The notes under the pieces were generated by a model. That model was not told where the DNA came from, ran no database searches, and was given only the letters and a program-made list of their open reading frames with translations. This document shows, piece by piece, positions 1-10,929 of a stretch of 64,000 bases of DNA. The DNA comes from Conoideocrella luteorostrata (taxonomy: Eukaryota > Ascomycota > Sordariomycetes > Hypocreales > Clavicipitaceae). Where the stretch lies: positions 62,001 through 126,000 of the forward strand of contig JASWJB010000101.1 in assembly GCA_032433595.1 (NCBI GenBank). The letters are read 5' to 3'. Made by a program: the position numbers and the translations under genes. Position 1 is the first letter of the stretch. Each line of letters starts with the position of its first letter.

Positions 1-244
1 CGTTAATGTTGTCTTTTAGCTCGCCGTGGTTCTCATAAAGCCCCCCTCTGCACCAAACCTTGGTATCAAGGCAGGAATTAGCCAGAGAGCCATCTGTTGA
101 CGTATGAAAACAATTTCTTGGCCGATATTCTCGCTCAGGACGGCTCAGCAATTGTTTGCGCTGTAATGCTTTTGTAACTTCTGATAGAGAGGCAGAGGCG
201 AGGACATTAGCCACGGCAATCAAGGTGAACAAAACACACCGCAT
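1..244 (-). CDS. Small secreted cysteine-containing protein, 5' part (runs off left edge)
   Basis: The minus strand opens with ATG at 244 and stays open to the window edge (81 codons seen). The first ~18 residues (MRCVLFTLIAVANVLASA) are a hydrophobic signal peptide, so the product is probably secreted. The following stretch has a dibasic-rich segment near residues 33-47 and Cys in short motifs (RNCF, NSCL, VWCR). This layout is typical of small secreted fungal proteins. I do not recognise the family. The 3' end lies outside the window, so neither the full Cys count nor introns can be judged. It is divergent from the subtilase at 1500, about 1.25 kb away. Start choice: the only ATG followed by a signal peptide. 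Confidence 0.6.
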   Translation of the reverse strand, partial: MRCVLFTLIAVANVLASASLSEVTKALQRKQLLSRPEREYRPRNCFHTSTDGSLANSCLDTKVWCRGGLYENHGELKDNIN

Positions 245-1499
245 GTTCGCTGAAATTGTGTCGTTTGTATAATTAATCCTGTTCTTCAAAATGCATGAGA
301 CAAGGCATAAAGTAAATAAAATGGTGAGTAATTTTTCTGAAAATATACAAGATTTTTTTGACTTATAAATAATTTCAACTGCTTCTGCTTACTAGCGCCA
401 GCAGAGTAGTAGGTCTGTAAGAATTATTATTACGGCTTAGTATTACGATACTAAATTTTAAATTTGTGAGAAGCTTCTTGACTGGAGTATGCCGCTCCTA
501 CTAACTTAAGTTGAAGTATTATGATATAGCTCTATAGTATATGCACCCTAGAAATAGCCGGTTCGTGGCTCTAACTAAACTACTGCTGATATAGAACACT
601 ACTAACGGACTCTTATGTATTTTACAGCATTGGTCAATCTGATTTACTTCTAAAAACACAGCCAGAAATGTAAATTCTGCAACCTTGCATGAAATTCGTG
701 TACTGGTTGTGTTCCTCCGTGTGTTCTATATGTGTATCACTGGAATTAAGTTATGCTAACCTCAACCCAGCATATTTGGGCACCTTGCCTCTGATTTCAT
801 CAATTCGGTTTGTCTTTTTCTCACCAATCCCACCATTTCAAAGTATCTACATCTCGCCCCTCCTAATATTGACAATCATACTGCCCGGAGGGTTAATTGG
901 CCCGGCGGCGGCTGTGCTAGCGCACGTTTATTATCAAGATGATAATATTAAATCGCGATGAACGCGATGCTGGAGGCAAAAGCAATGCTCCGCAAACCTT
1001 TGCAAATGACCCGGCCCACCCGAGGTTTTGTGCCGGGCCCAAACGTTTTGCCTTTTTTTCTTTTTTAGCGCGACGGAAAATAGCCGGGTCCGCTGATAGA
1101 ATCAAAACCTGCAATAAACCTTAGAGCACTATTTGAGTATAGGTAAAGCAATGATAATTCCTTAATGTCGTATTCCTCTATAAGTAGATGGGGTCAAATT
1201 GACAACGAACGATCAGGGGCACAGTGTGGCATGATATTGTGTAACAGAGATCAAGCATAATATAAATTTCTGCTACGGTCAAACGCTTACCATAATAGCA
1301 AATCAGCGGTTCTGATATCCGTTCCGTAGCGTACACGGACACAAAAGAGTAACAAGGGGTGAAATAAAGTATAAAATGTCTCACGAGTCATTCGCTCCTC
1401 TAATAAAAAAAGAGAGTTAGATGGTGCTGACTTTCTTGCATTATCTTGCTTGTGCTTCAGAAATACTTCCCCTGCTGCTCACGTGGACTTACAACTACG
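245..1499. other. Intergenic region between divergent secreted-protein genes
   Basis: AT-rich over 245-700, then a GC-rich island at about 890-1060. Several 60-90 codon reading frames occur, but none has coding character or an identifiable domain. It presumably holds the promoters of both flanking genes. I see no repeat array here. Confidence 0.4.
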
Positions 1500-4217
1500 A
1501 TGCGCCCATATATCTTTGCATCCCTTGTAGCTGCTTCTTTAGCCTTTGTTCAAGACAGGGGCATTCAAGACAGTATTCCCGGGGCTTACATTTTTGAGAT
1601 GAAAGATGGCTATGTACGTTACAGTTTTTAATCAACACAGAGTACCAAATGACTAGCTGCGATCTGACATCGTCACTGTTAGGATACTGAGACAATTCTT
1701 GAGACCCTAGCTGATGAAGTGACCGTGCGAATGGTATTTAACTTTAAGCTATTCAAGGGTGTATCTGTACAGTTCCACGACACATCAAACATGGACGAAA
1801 GAATTAATGATATTAAAAAAATGTCAAATGTCAATCAATCATGGCCGATTGGTCTCTTACATGCCCCTAAATACAAGGTGCAAGTCGTTCCCGCACCTAA
1901 TATCAGTCATACCTTGTCACCGCGTTGGTTTTGGCCAATTAATTCTATAAACAGGCCACACATTACGACTCAGGTAAGCAAACTGCATTCCAACGGTATT
2001 ACAGGAAAGGATGTCAAGATTGCTGTTGTCGATAGCGGCATTGACTACAAGCATCCAGCTCTCGGTGAATGCTTTGGTAAAGGCTGTCTAGTCTCATTTG
2101 GAACCGATTTAGTGGGCAGTGATTATGATGGAGAGAATACTCCTATTCCGGATGATGATCCCATGGATTGTCTCGGTCATGGTACTCACGTTGCCGGTAT
2201 CATAGCCGCGCGACATAACGCTCTAGGTTTTTCTGGTGTTGCCCCAGGTGTCACGCTTGGCGCATATCGAGTACTCGGGTGCAAGGGCACAGCGGCGCTC
2301 GACATTCTTACTGCTGCCTTGTACAAAGCTTTTGAGGACGGTGCTCATATAATTACCTCTTCCATTGGTGCACCTAGTGGCTGGGGTGAAGAACTTTGGG
2401 CTACAGCTGTGTCTCGTATTACTGACCAAGGCGTTCCATTCATTCAATCTGCTGGGAATGACGGTCAAAAGGGTCTATTCTACCTGGGTAGTATCGGTGG
2501 TGGTCAGAAGGGTACCAGCGTTGCATCTTTTTCGAATGCCGTCACTCCTATCATTAATATTCAATCCTGGTACAACATGAACGGACGTCTAGGGCTGCGC
2601 TTCATCCTTTCTTTGGGGCAAACTTCAGTTTGGGGTGTCTCCATGCCGCTTTACGCCACTAGCCTAGATACTGAGATTGCCGACGATGCATGTGGCCCTC
2701 TCCCGGACAGCACGCCGGACTTAGGCAAGTACATTGTTCTGGTCCGTCGTGGAACATGCCCTTACAGCTCTAAAGCTGAAAACATTGCAGCGAAAGGTGC
2801 AAAGTACGTAATATTTTATAACTACGACGAAGAGACAGTTCCCTTTTCCTTTGCAGGCAAAACGCATTCTATTCTAGGTTCCGGTATGGTGCCTTACAAA
2901 ATCGGCCGGGAATGGGTCGAAAAACTTAAAGTGGGCTACAATATTATTATCGACGTGCCCAGCACCTTCAGCAGCTGGAATTCGGAAGTCATTGAATATG
3001 CAAACAACAAAACCGGGGGGGCTATCAGTTCCTTCACTTCCTGGGGTCCGAACTTTCGAATGAACCTGGAGCCGCAAATTGGCGCCCCCGGAGAGAGTGT
3101 TATCTCTACATATCCTGTTGCCAAAGGGAGCTACGCCATCTTATCTGGAACGTCAATGGCCTGTCCGATGGTTGCTGGCATTTACGCTTTAATTTCCGAA
3201 GTTCGAAAAACCCGTAATCCAGAGTACATTACAAATTTGCTCTCGGCTACTGCAAAGGCCCAGCTATTTCATGATGGAACTGATTTTAGCCATATTCTTG
3301 CCCCACCGGCACAGCAAGGCGGTGGCATGGTCCAAGCGTATGACGCAGCATACACCAAGACAGAGTTGTACCCTTCCAGCCTGTCCTTTAACGACACAGA
3401 TCACTTTGCAACTGTACTCAACTTTACAATCACCAATAAAGGCAACTCCCCGACAACATACACCATTCGCAATAAACCGTCATTAACTATGTATACTCTC
3501 GAAAAAGACTCGACATACCCCATGGAATTTCCCAATGAAGTAGCTGATGCCTACGCCACGCTCAGCTTCTACCACAACACCTACCCTGTGAAGCGCTTGA
3601 ATATTGACCCCGGGCATCGTGTCATAATTAGCGTTAAACCCAAGCCTCCTCGACGTATTGACTCAAAACGCCTGGCTCTCTGGTCTGGATACATTACTGT
3701 TAATGGAACCGATAAGTCGGCTTTATCTTTGCCATATCAAGGACTCGCGGGATCTCTGTATAGTGCTGTTGTTTTGGAGCCTACGAGATCTAAGATTCTT
3801 ATCACGAATGACGGCCAGAACTTCACAATGCCACCAGAAAATTCCACGGTCACAGTTGTCACATCTAGTGACTACGCTGATGAGGACATAAGGCTTGTGA
3901 TATACATGGAGCTGGCTTTTGGTAGTGCCCATGTTGCCGTAGATGTGGTCCCATTAGGCCATAACCTTCCCACAAACCTCATCACGGAAGTCACAGGCGA
4001 GAAGACAATTGGGCAAGTTTTTAGATTTCCTCAGTTCTGGCTTACACGTGGGAAAACTCTGTGGTCATGGGATGGAAAGTTAAATTCAGGGAAGTACGCG
4101 CCACCTGGAAGGTACAAATTGGTCACGAGAGCTTTAAGGATATATGGGGATCCCACTAAGAAGGAAGATTGGAACACAGCTTCAACGCAGCCTTTCTTTC
4201 TAAAGTATGAGCAATAG
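1500..4217 (+). CDS. Secreted subtilisin-like serine protease with PA and Fn3-like domains (Pr1C-like)
   Basis: Exon 1 is 1500-1613 and exon 2 is 1683-4217; the 69-bp intron has a GTACGT donor and TTAG acceptor. The product is 882 aa. Residues 1-~20 are a signal peptide and ~28-100 an inhibitor-I9 propeptide (GAYIFEM start). The S8 catalytic domain has Asp155 (VVDSGID), His204 (LGHGTHVAG) and Ser529 (SGTSMACP), plus oxyanion Asn in SAGNDG. A protease-associated (PA) domain is inserted between His and Ser (about residues 370-460). The region after ~residue 590 matches the Fn3-like domain of large, bacterial-type subtilases. Family knowledge: these secreted endopeptidases degrade extracellular protein, and in insect-pathogenic Hypocreales the Pr1C group has this architecture. 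No lesion is seen. It is the only subtilase in the window with an intact triad. Confidence 0.93.
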
Positions 4218-4904
4218 AAAGTAGAAAGCCTTGATACAAGTATTTTCATGATATTAGCGGTTGCAAATTGGGGCTTTTGTAAACAGTCAGTGATATTCGT
4301 GATTACAATCGCCACGTGTGGGTTGCACAGGGTTGTGCAATGATCATGATCATCGGCTTCAAATGTAATATATTCAATAATAGTCGGGTCTATCGAAGAA
4401 GAAGAATAAGTCAAGCTATGATGCCTACGATACCCGTATAAATAGGGTGGCCGAAAGGTGACCACGTGACGATATCCGTGCTCTTGTTGTGTGCTTGGCG
4501 GCGATATTCCAACACCACGACATTCTACTGCATGTGGGGCAGCTGGCATTGTCAAGCGTCTTTGACTCTCGCATTCTATCTGCGACTAGAGACAACGGTG
4601 CACACGCTGATTGGCACTGATTGGCAAACCCCATAGAGTGCAGCCTCGGCGGGTCCAGAAGTGAGGCTCGTCGCACAAGCAGCTTGGCATGCAGCATAAA
4701 CCAAGGGCTCAGCAGCGATAGTCATAGGTGCAGCAGCACCGACCGTGATAAGTGCGGTTTTCATCTCGATAATTAGGACTAGGTAGGTTGCTCACAGATG
4801 AACGGGTTGGATTCAACTTGATCAGGACTGCTGAGGTCCAGTTTCTTCAATGCGCGGCCTTGTATCAAGGGACGTAATCTATAACCGCGGAGATTTGGAG
4901 TAGA
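4218..4904. other. Region downstream of the subtilase, contains a solo LTR
   Basis: Apart from the solo LTR at 4317-4514, no convincing gene is present. The longest minus-strand frame (to 4555) is an artefact overlapping the LTR and the 3' end of the subtilase. The stretch 4520-4790 is moderately GC-rich and unassigned. Confidence 0.4.
4317..4514 (-). mobile_element. Solo LTR, family A copy 1 (copia-like), 198 bp, target duplication CCACG
   Basis: On the minus strand it starts TGTTGGAAT and ends CAACCCACA, the TG...CA form of a long terminal repeat; Ty1/copia LTRs often begin TGTTGGAAT. It is flanked by a perfect 5-bp direct repeat CCACG (4312-4316 and 4515-4519). Conserved internal blocks shared with the copies near 27.0, 27.5 and 28.6 kb are CACGTGGTCACCTT, a TATAAATA box and a Tct-rich tract. 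No internal retrotransposon sequence adjoins it. Confidence 0.88.
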
Positions 4905-5452
4905 TTTTGGAGCAGATTTTGGAGCGGATCTTATAAGGCTTTTTGCAAGGCTTGTACATGTATATACTCTGACAACAGTGAGTGGGCGTTGACAGACCAT
5001 GTACTTGGGCTATATACTTGTATGTGCCTTCTCTAAGCGCGCCGCTCAAAGGCCAACTCGCAACTGGCCGCCGTCCACAGAGCCCAAGTTTCTCACGGGT
5101 GAAGCACCCTCTGAAGAAAGACAGCCCCGTCATGACACAACGGCGGATTAATTGCCAAGGGGACTACAACGCCAGTTGCTGCGTCCATGTCCCCGAGGCC
5201 AAGGGCCGGCACCAAACCTGGCGCAAACGATGCAGAAACGCCCGGCGCACACGATGCTCACGATACCAAGGCGTGGGATGGAACTCTGCGGCGAGCAGCG
5301 CACATAATGCCGGATTTTTAGCTCGGGTTGTGAGCAGAAAAAGAAGGAGACTGTGGGCCGTCTTGTTGAGACTAAGACTACGTCTTCTAAGTGCCTACTC
5401 TGTACTAAAAGTATGCAGTAGAGTAGCTACTAGGAAGACCGTCTTAGTCCCA
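4905..5452 (-). repeat. Dispersed ~600-bp repeat family R, copy 1
   Basis: In reverse complement this matches segments near 32.1-32.7, 46.3-47.1 and 49.4-50.0 kb. The leading end is an imperfect inverted repeat built from AGACTAAGAC and GTCTTCC blocks around a TAGTAGCTACT core (5372-5452). The middle reads TTTTTCTGCTCACAACCCGAGC, and the trailing end contains a GAGTATATACAT...ACAAGCCTTGCAAAA block (4920-4985). This copy carries a GC-rich insertion in the middle. No coding capacity was recognised; probably a non-autonomous element. Boundaries are approximate. Confidence 0.6.
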
Positions 5453-5460
5453 ATGGACAA

Positions 5461-5745
5461 TAAAAAGGCTTATATCTCTAAAGACATACAGGTCTTAGAT
5501 ATCGCAAGTTAATCTGACGAGCTCGTTGAAAAAGTTCAATTCCCGGAAGACTTACAGGCATCAGATATCACAAGGTAATCTAACAAGCTCGTTGAATAGG
5601 TTCAAATCTCGGAGCATACAGGCGCTGCAAGAAGCATCAGGCATTGCCAGTCAATATGACCAAGACGATGAAAAGGCTCAATTCTCGGAAGACGTATAAT
5701 GCAAGAAGCGTCAGATATCGCAAGTCAATTTGACGAATACGATGA
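5461..5745 (+). repeat. Decayed ~65-75-bp tandem repeat (CGGAAGAC..ACAGGC / ATCGCAAGTCAATCTGACGAG)
   Basis: About four degenerate units share the blocks CGGAAGACGTACAGGC, GCAAGAAGCATCAGATATCG, CAAGTCAATCTGACGAGC and TCGTTGAAAAGGTTCAA. A longer array of the same unit lies at 56,590-57,260, and single units occur near 23,225, 49,430 and 62,370. One frame reads as a heptad-like acidic repeat (EDVQALQEASDIASQSDELV), interrupted by stops, so this may be a relic of a coiled-coil repeat protein. Confidence 0.65.
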
Positions 5746-6200
5746 AGCGTAGGAGCACCAGCACCAGCAGTGCGGGCAATACGACCGGGCAATACGACCG
5801 GGCAATACGACCTTTGTTACTCGGTACTGCAGGCATTGTGGGCAGTCGAATTGGCATCGTGAGTAGTCGAATTGTGAGCAGTCGAAGGATGAGCAGTAGA
5901 ATTGTGAGCAGTGTAGGAGCACCGCACCACACCAGCACTAGCACCAGCACCGGCACCATCACGACGTATACAGCAATTTGCAACGTACAGCAATTGCAAT
6001 GTACAGCAATTTACATTTACAGCAATTGCAACGTACAGCAATCTGCAAAGTATACACTAATTTACGACGTTCAAAGAATTTGCAACATACAGCAATGTGC
6101 CCATGTTAAGAAGCACGTTTTTCCCATCCACCTGTTTCTGTATCTATCTTCTCCCTCCTCTGTCCGCGTTGGTCCGCCCGGCGTCGCCAGGGTTTGTACT
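5746..6200. repeat. Dispersed GC-rich repeat with (CACCAG)n and GTACAGCAATTTGCAAC units
   Basis: The segment GGGCAATACGACC...TTTGTTACTCGGTACTGCAG...GTAGGAGCACC recurs at 23,325-23,400 and again at 23,640-23,920. The tail (TGTCCGCGTTGG...CCCGGCG) recurs at 23,890-23,920. Within 5,970-6,100 there is a 14-16-bp tandem unit around TACAGCAATTTGCAACG. No gene was recognised; apparent frames come from low-complexity sequence. Confidence 0.6.
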
Positions 6201-6829
6201 AGACCCCTGTATTTGGCAGACAAGTTGGCACGGAGCCGGCTTGTGGCAGTAACTCTGTATTTTGTGGTGGTCGAGTACGGGGTAGTAGTCTTGCAAAACG
6301 TCGTCGCCCCCTATTTGATTGATGCCGCCCCTGTGTTTTAGTGCCCCCTGTATTTGGCAGACAAGTCCCCCGCGGCCACCACCACGCCCTGGAGCCGCGA
6401 AAAACAGAGCACTTGGATAATGCTCGCCAGCTTTGACGCATGCCATTTCCCTGTGTGCGGACGGTATAGCGCCAGTGCCCCTTTTCGCAAAGGGGGGCAG
6501 AATAGCAAGAAATGTTCACCAAAGTGTAATGAGCGTATTCCATGTGTGGCGGGCGAGGCGAGTGAATGTGGCATATTTCGCAGATTCGTCTTCTACGCGA
6601 CCGACGGCCGAGGTCTCTGGGGGGGGGTTTGTCGTGCGCGGCCGCAGGAAGGGAGCAGTGTGTGAGAGTGTGGGTGTGCGAGTGTGTGTATGAGGTATAT
6701 GCTTCAGGGAAAGAAAAGAACTCACACAACTTCGCCCGCTTCGTACCTAGAGTCACATCGTGGTTTGTCGTGCTTTTGCGATGGTACACACCACAACGGC
6801 TGCTCGCGATGCCCGTGCCTGTGTGTTGC
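6201..6829. other. GC-rich unassigned stretch
   Basis: A CCCCTGTATTTGGCAGACAAGT block appears twice (about 6204 and 6347), and a short GTGTGAGAGTGTGGGTGTGCG tract lies near 6660. No recognisable gene; several overlapping frames on both strands lack domain signal. Confidence 0.3.
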
Positions 6830-7904
6830 TGCAAGCTATCGCTGGATCGAGCCGGGGCGGCGAAAGGGACAGGATGTGGAGAAAGAACCGGGGGGGCCAG
6901 GGCGGAGACGAAACAGGAGACGGGACACAGAACCAGACAGACAGGCGCGGGACAGGTCTATAATCGCCTCTGTCAACATGAACAAGACAAGGCTAGGCAA
7001 GTAAGTGCGTGGGCGTGGGCATGTATATGTTGAACAAGGCCTGCTTTCGATTCCCCCTTTTCTGACCGTAAACCGAGCCGAGAATCCTATGCCGCCGTGC
7101 ATTTTAAATGGGTGGGTTCGGGGGGTATTGTGATTTAGTTTTTCGTTTTCTGTTTTCGTTCTGCCTTGTTCGCGATGCCCGTGCATGTGCTTTGTCTGGT
7201 TGCAAGCCTTGTCGCTGGACGGGGCAACGGGGGCCAAGACAAAGGGACAGGCGGACAGGAGACGGGGGCGGAGAATGAGATAGGGGACGGGACACAGGCA
7301 GACGACAAGGGACGGGACACAGAGAGACGACAAGGGACGGGAACAGACAGACAGATAGACAGATGGATAGACACACAGAAACAAAAAAACTTACTCTCTC
7401 TTTGTAACCGAATATCTGTATGTTTTGTTTGTCCCAAGAGCTACACCTCACGCCGTGTAGTTCATCGTGGTTGGTTGTGCGACAATACACACTTCAACAA
7501 CTGCCACCGCACATGGGGCTATGTTGTCAACACAAGGAGGCTCCGTTGTCAAGTTCCTAGTGGACGCTGAGCCAAGTTCTTAGTGGACGCTGAGCAGAAG
7601 CAAATGTGGAAAAACAGCCACAGCCAAAGGGGCGGCGCCGGGCGGAGCAACGGGCCTAAGAAAGGGATTGAGGGACAGGGACGGGGACGGGGACGGAGAC
7701 AGGGACACCTAGACAGACAATAAATAGACAGACAATGGGTAAACAAACCGACAGAAATCAGACAGACAGATAGATGGACAAGCAGGAAAAAAACTTACTT
7801 CCCCTTGCGGCTAAATTTCTGTACACCCGCACCAAGAGTTACACTTTTAAACCGTGTAGATAAATTCGTTCTGGTTGTGAGACGAGTGCATCCAAACAGC
7901 GCCT

Positions 7905-8120
7905 CAGCCATGCTCGGCTAGCTGTCTGGCAGGATCCATGACGTCGTCGGATCTGAGCCCGCCACCGATAATGATTTGAATGCGCGTGGCCATCTGGTGG
8001 CACAGAAACTCTATGTTGCGGACATTGTCAACAGCGCTGCCAAAGCCGCCGGATGTGAGGAGCCCATGAAAGCCAATGTCGATGAGGGTCTGGACGCTAT
8101 ACATAACACGCTTAGTAGCT
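7905..8120 (-). pseudogene. Fragment of a CutC-like copper homeostasis protein inside the satellite
   Basis: On the minus strand about 70 codons (VQTLIDIGFHGLLTSGG, then RIQIIIGGGLRSDDV) resemble the core of the CutC TIM-barrel family, where LxSGG and GGGLRxxN motifs occur in this order and spacing. There is no start, no N- or C-terminal part, and both ends merge into satellite sequence. It is therefore a captured or stranded fragment rather than a working gene. Family assignment is by motif memory only. Confidence 0.45.
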
Positions 8121-8397
8121 GCGATGGTGTCAAAAAGCCACGGCCAAAAAGCTGGCGCTGGGCGGAGCAACGGGGCTCAAGAAAGGGACCGAGGGACGGG
8201 GATGGGGACACCTAGACGGATAACGGATAGACGGACAGATGGGTAAACAAACAGACAGATAGGTAAAACAAACAGACAGATGGGCAAACCAAACAGACAG
8301 ATGGGTAAACAACCAGACAGATAGGTAAATAAACAGACAGATACATGGACAAGCAGAAAGAAAAACCGAATCCGGCTGCCATGATAAATCCGCTGCC

Positions 8398-8501
8398 ATG
8401 ATGACTCCAGGCTCTATGATGAGCCCTTACCCCTTCACCCCCTATGTTGGTGAGACAAATGGAGATGCTGGTGGATCTGAGGCACAGAAGGGGTCGTCTG
8501 C
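8398..8501 (+). pseudogene. Exon-like fragment ending in a GTAAGT splice donor, inside the satellite
   Basis: This is an open frame of 34 codons (MMTPGSMMSPYPFTPYVGET...) followed directly by GTAAGT. It is the only non-repetitive block between two satellite units apart from the CutC fragment, so it may be another captured exon. The family was not recognised. Confidence 0.2.
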
Positions 8502-10400
8502 GTAAGTATTTACTCACAATTTCCTTCATCGGCCATAAAAGTACACCGTCATGGTGGACACAGAGCTAAGTTCTTGGTGGACGCTAAGCTAGGCAGAAGC
8601 AAGTGTGGAAAAAAACAGAAAACAGCCACAGTCAAAAAGTGGCGCTGGGCGGAGCAACGGGGCTCAAGAGAGGAACCGAGGGACGTTGTCCTTATCGCGA
8701 GGCCTCGGGTCAATGCGGCCAAAGGACGTCTCGGGAAAGGTGGAAAAAGAGAAATAGAAATAAAACAGGTCGACTGGGAAACCTAAAATACTATGATCAA
8801 AGACGAACCTTCTGTCCAGAGTTGACTAACAGAGGGAAGGTGTAGGCGAAGGAAAAATAACTGAGTCACTGAACCGGATTGGGAGAGACCACCTCACGCC
8901 GGGCGCAGCAACCGGGAAAGGAATCGAGGGATAGGGAGGGATAGAGATACCTGGATAGACATATAGATGTATGGATAAATGGGTGGATAGAAAAATAGAT
9001 AGATGGATAAATAGGCAAAAGCAAATGTGGACACAAAAAGCCACAGCCGAAAGGCGGGCGGAGCAACGGACGGGGACGGGGACGGGGACGGGGACACCTT
9101 GACAGACATAGAGATAGACAGATGGATAAACAGACAGAGAAAGGAAAATTTACACAACTTCTGTATACTTTGTACCAAGAGTTACACCTCACGCTACGTA
9201 GTGTGCAACAAACCACACCAGAACAGCCGCCGCACACAACGCTCTGTGGTCAACTTCTTGGTGGACGCTTAGCAGAAGCAAATGTGGAAAAAAGAGCCAC
9301 AGCTAAAAAGGCGGCGGCGGGCGGGCGGAGCAACGGGACCCAATAATAGACCAAGGGACAGGGAGGGATACCTAGATAGACGTACAGATTGACAGAGAGA
9401 TGGGTTAACAAACAGACAGAAAAACAGACAGACGTACAGATTTATGGATAAACAGATGGACAGAAACAGACAGGCGGATAAACAGACAGAAGCAAATGTG
9501 GAAAAAACAGCTGCAGCCGAGTAGGCGGCGCCGGGTTGAGCAACGGGGCCCAAGATAAGAAGGAACCAACGGACGGGGGGGGACACCAAGACAGACGTAC
9601 ATATAGACAGACAGATAGGTAAGCAAATAGACAGAAAACAGATAGATAGACAAGTAAAGAAGAAAACTATTAGCCTTGACCCGCAGAGAAAACACCCGCA
9701 CAGACAGCACCCACAGAGAAACCTTTGTCCGCCGACATGCAATGTTATGCTGTTCCATCATGATCGCTGCCGATAACTTGTTGAAAGACAGCCACAGGCG
9801 GCGCCGGGCGGGAGCAACGGGGCCCAAGACAAGAAGGGATCGACGGACGGGGAGGGACACCTGGACCGACGTACAGATAGACAGACAGATTAGTAACAGA
9901 CAGACAAGCAGAGAAGAAGAAAACTACTCGCCTTGACCCGCAGGAAAAATACCAGCAGAGAAACCTTGGTCCGCCGACATGCAATGCATCGTGGTCGCTG
10001 CAGACAACTTGTGGGAAAAACGGCCACAGCCAAAGAGGCGGCGCTGAGCGGGAGCAACGGGAGTGCCCAACAATGGACCGAGGGACGGGGCCAGGGAGGG
10101 ACACCTGGGCAGATGGGCAGAAGGCGGGCGGGCGTACCATCAGATGGTAGAAAGACGGGTAGACAGATAGATGGGAAAACAGACAAATAGAAAAACAGAT
10201 AAATGGATAAACATATAAATAGAAAACAGATAGACAGAAAAACAAACCGACAAAAAACCAGATAAACAGAAAAAACAAACACGAGACAGATTAACAAGCA
10301 GAGAACGAGAAAACCACTAGCCTCGACCCGCGGAGAAAGAGACAACCACTAGTCTTGACCCGCAGAGAACGAGAAAACTACTAGTCCTAACCTTAACCCA

Positions 10401-10929
10401 TAGAAAACACCCGCAGAGAAAGTACATCTCTTGGCGTGTGATGCAATGTGATGCGACGCGGCGCGATGGATGTGCAGCAGTCCATCGGTGCGATGCGATA
10501 CCAATGCGATGCGATGCCAGAGCAGTTAATTAGATCACGTGAGGTTTTGTGGTGTATGGGCGTGCACCTACATATCTAGAGACTCTGCGGAAGCAAGCCC
10601 TATCTATCCCTTTGACAGCGGAGGGGGGGCTTAGTCAGGTCACAGGCTCCGCTTTCAATGAGTACAATCTCGATACGTCTGCTCGGGTAAAATTTGCGTG
10701 ATGCCTACAGGGTATATAATGTAGCTCTTCGTACATTAAGCGAACAGAATCGACTTTTATTATAGTGAGGTTGGCACGTAATCAGAAGTACCCTATGGGC
10801 CGTCAAGTCTCGATTGGCCTACGTCGTGATTCGTGAGCTGCCTGAGGCCCCTTCCGCAGTCAGGGATATTGAGCAGCCCCATACGGAGTACTCCGTATGT
10901 GGGTGTAATATGGATCACGTGAGACCTGC
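10401..10929. repeat. GATGC-rich simple repeats and palindromic TACGGAGTACTCCGTA site
   Basis: GATGCGATGC-type pentamer runs occupy 10,435-10,520. ATCACGTGAG occurs near 10,534 and 10,916. A near-perfect palindrome, CATACGGAGTACTCCGTATG, lies at about 10,881-10,900. No gene is apparent. Confidence 0.45.

Larger units (their letters stand above)
6830..10400. repeat. Higher-order satellite: ~10 units built on GACA/GATA tetranucleotides
   Basis: Units of about 200-450 bp repeat in the same order. Each starts GCAGAAGCAAATGTGGAAAA, then GCCACAGCCAAA, then GGCGGCGCCGGGCGGAGCAACGG, then GGGACGGGGACGGGGACACC. A (GACA/GATA)n run follows, then in some units CAAGAGTTACACCTCACGC and TCTTGGTGGACGCT. Clear unit starts lie near 7195, 7585, 8120, 8575, 9010, 9275, 9485, 9785 and 10010. 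The Leu/Ser/Cys-rich minus-strand frames here are translations of the tetranucleotide run, not genes. Confidence 0.8.

Noticed and set aside
4031..4555. 174-codon minus-strand frame
   Set aside because: It overlaps the 3' end of the subtilase and the solo LTR, and has no domain.
5982..6446. Overlapping frames of 60-200 codons on both strands at 5.7-6.8 kb
   Set aside because: Present in all frames because of low stop-codon density in GC-rich repeats; no conserved motif.
8130..10345. Several long minus-strand frames rich in Leu/Ser/Cys/Ile (CLSICLSI type)
   Set aside because: They are translations of GACA/GATA tetranucleotide runs in several frames at once, with no domain and no start context.
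10380..10402. CTAACCTTAACCC resembling telomeric repeats
   Set aside because: Single imperfect occurrence, no (TTAGGG)n array.
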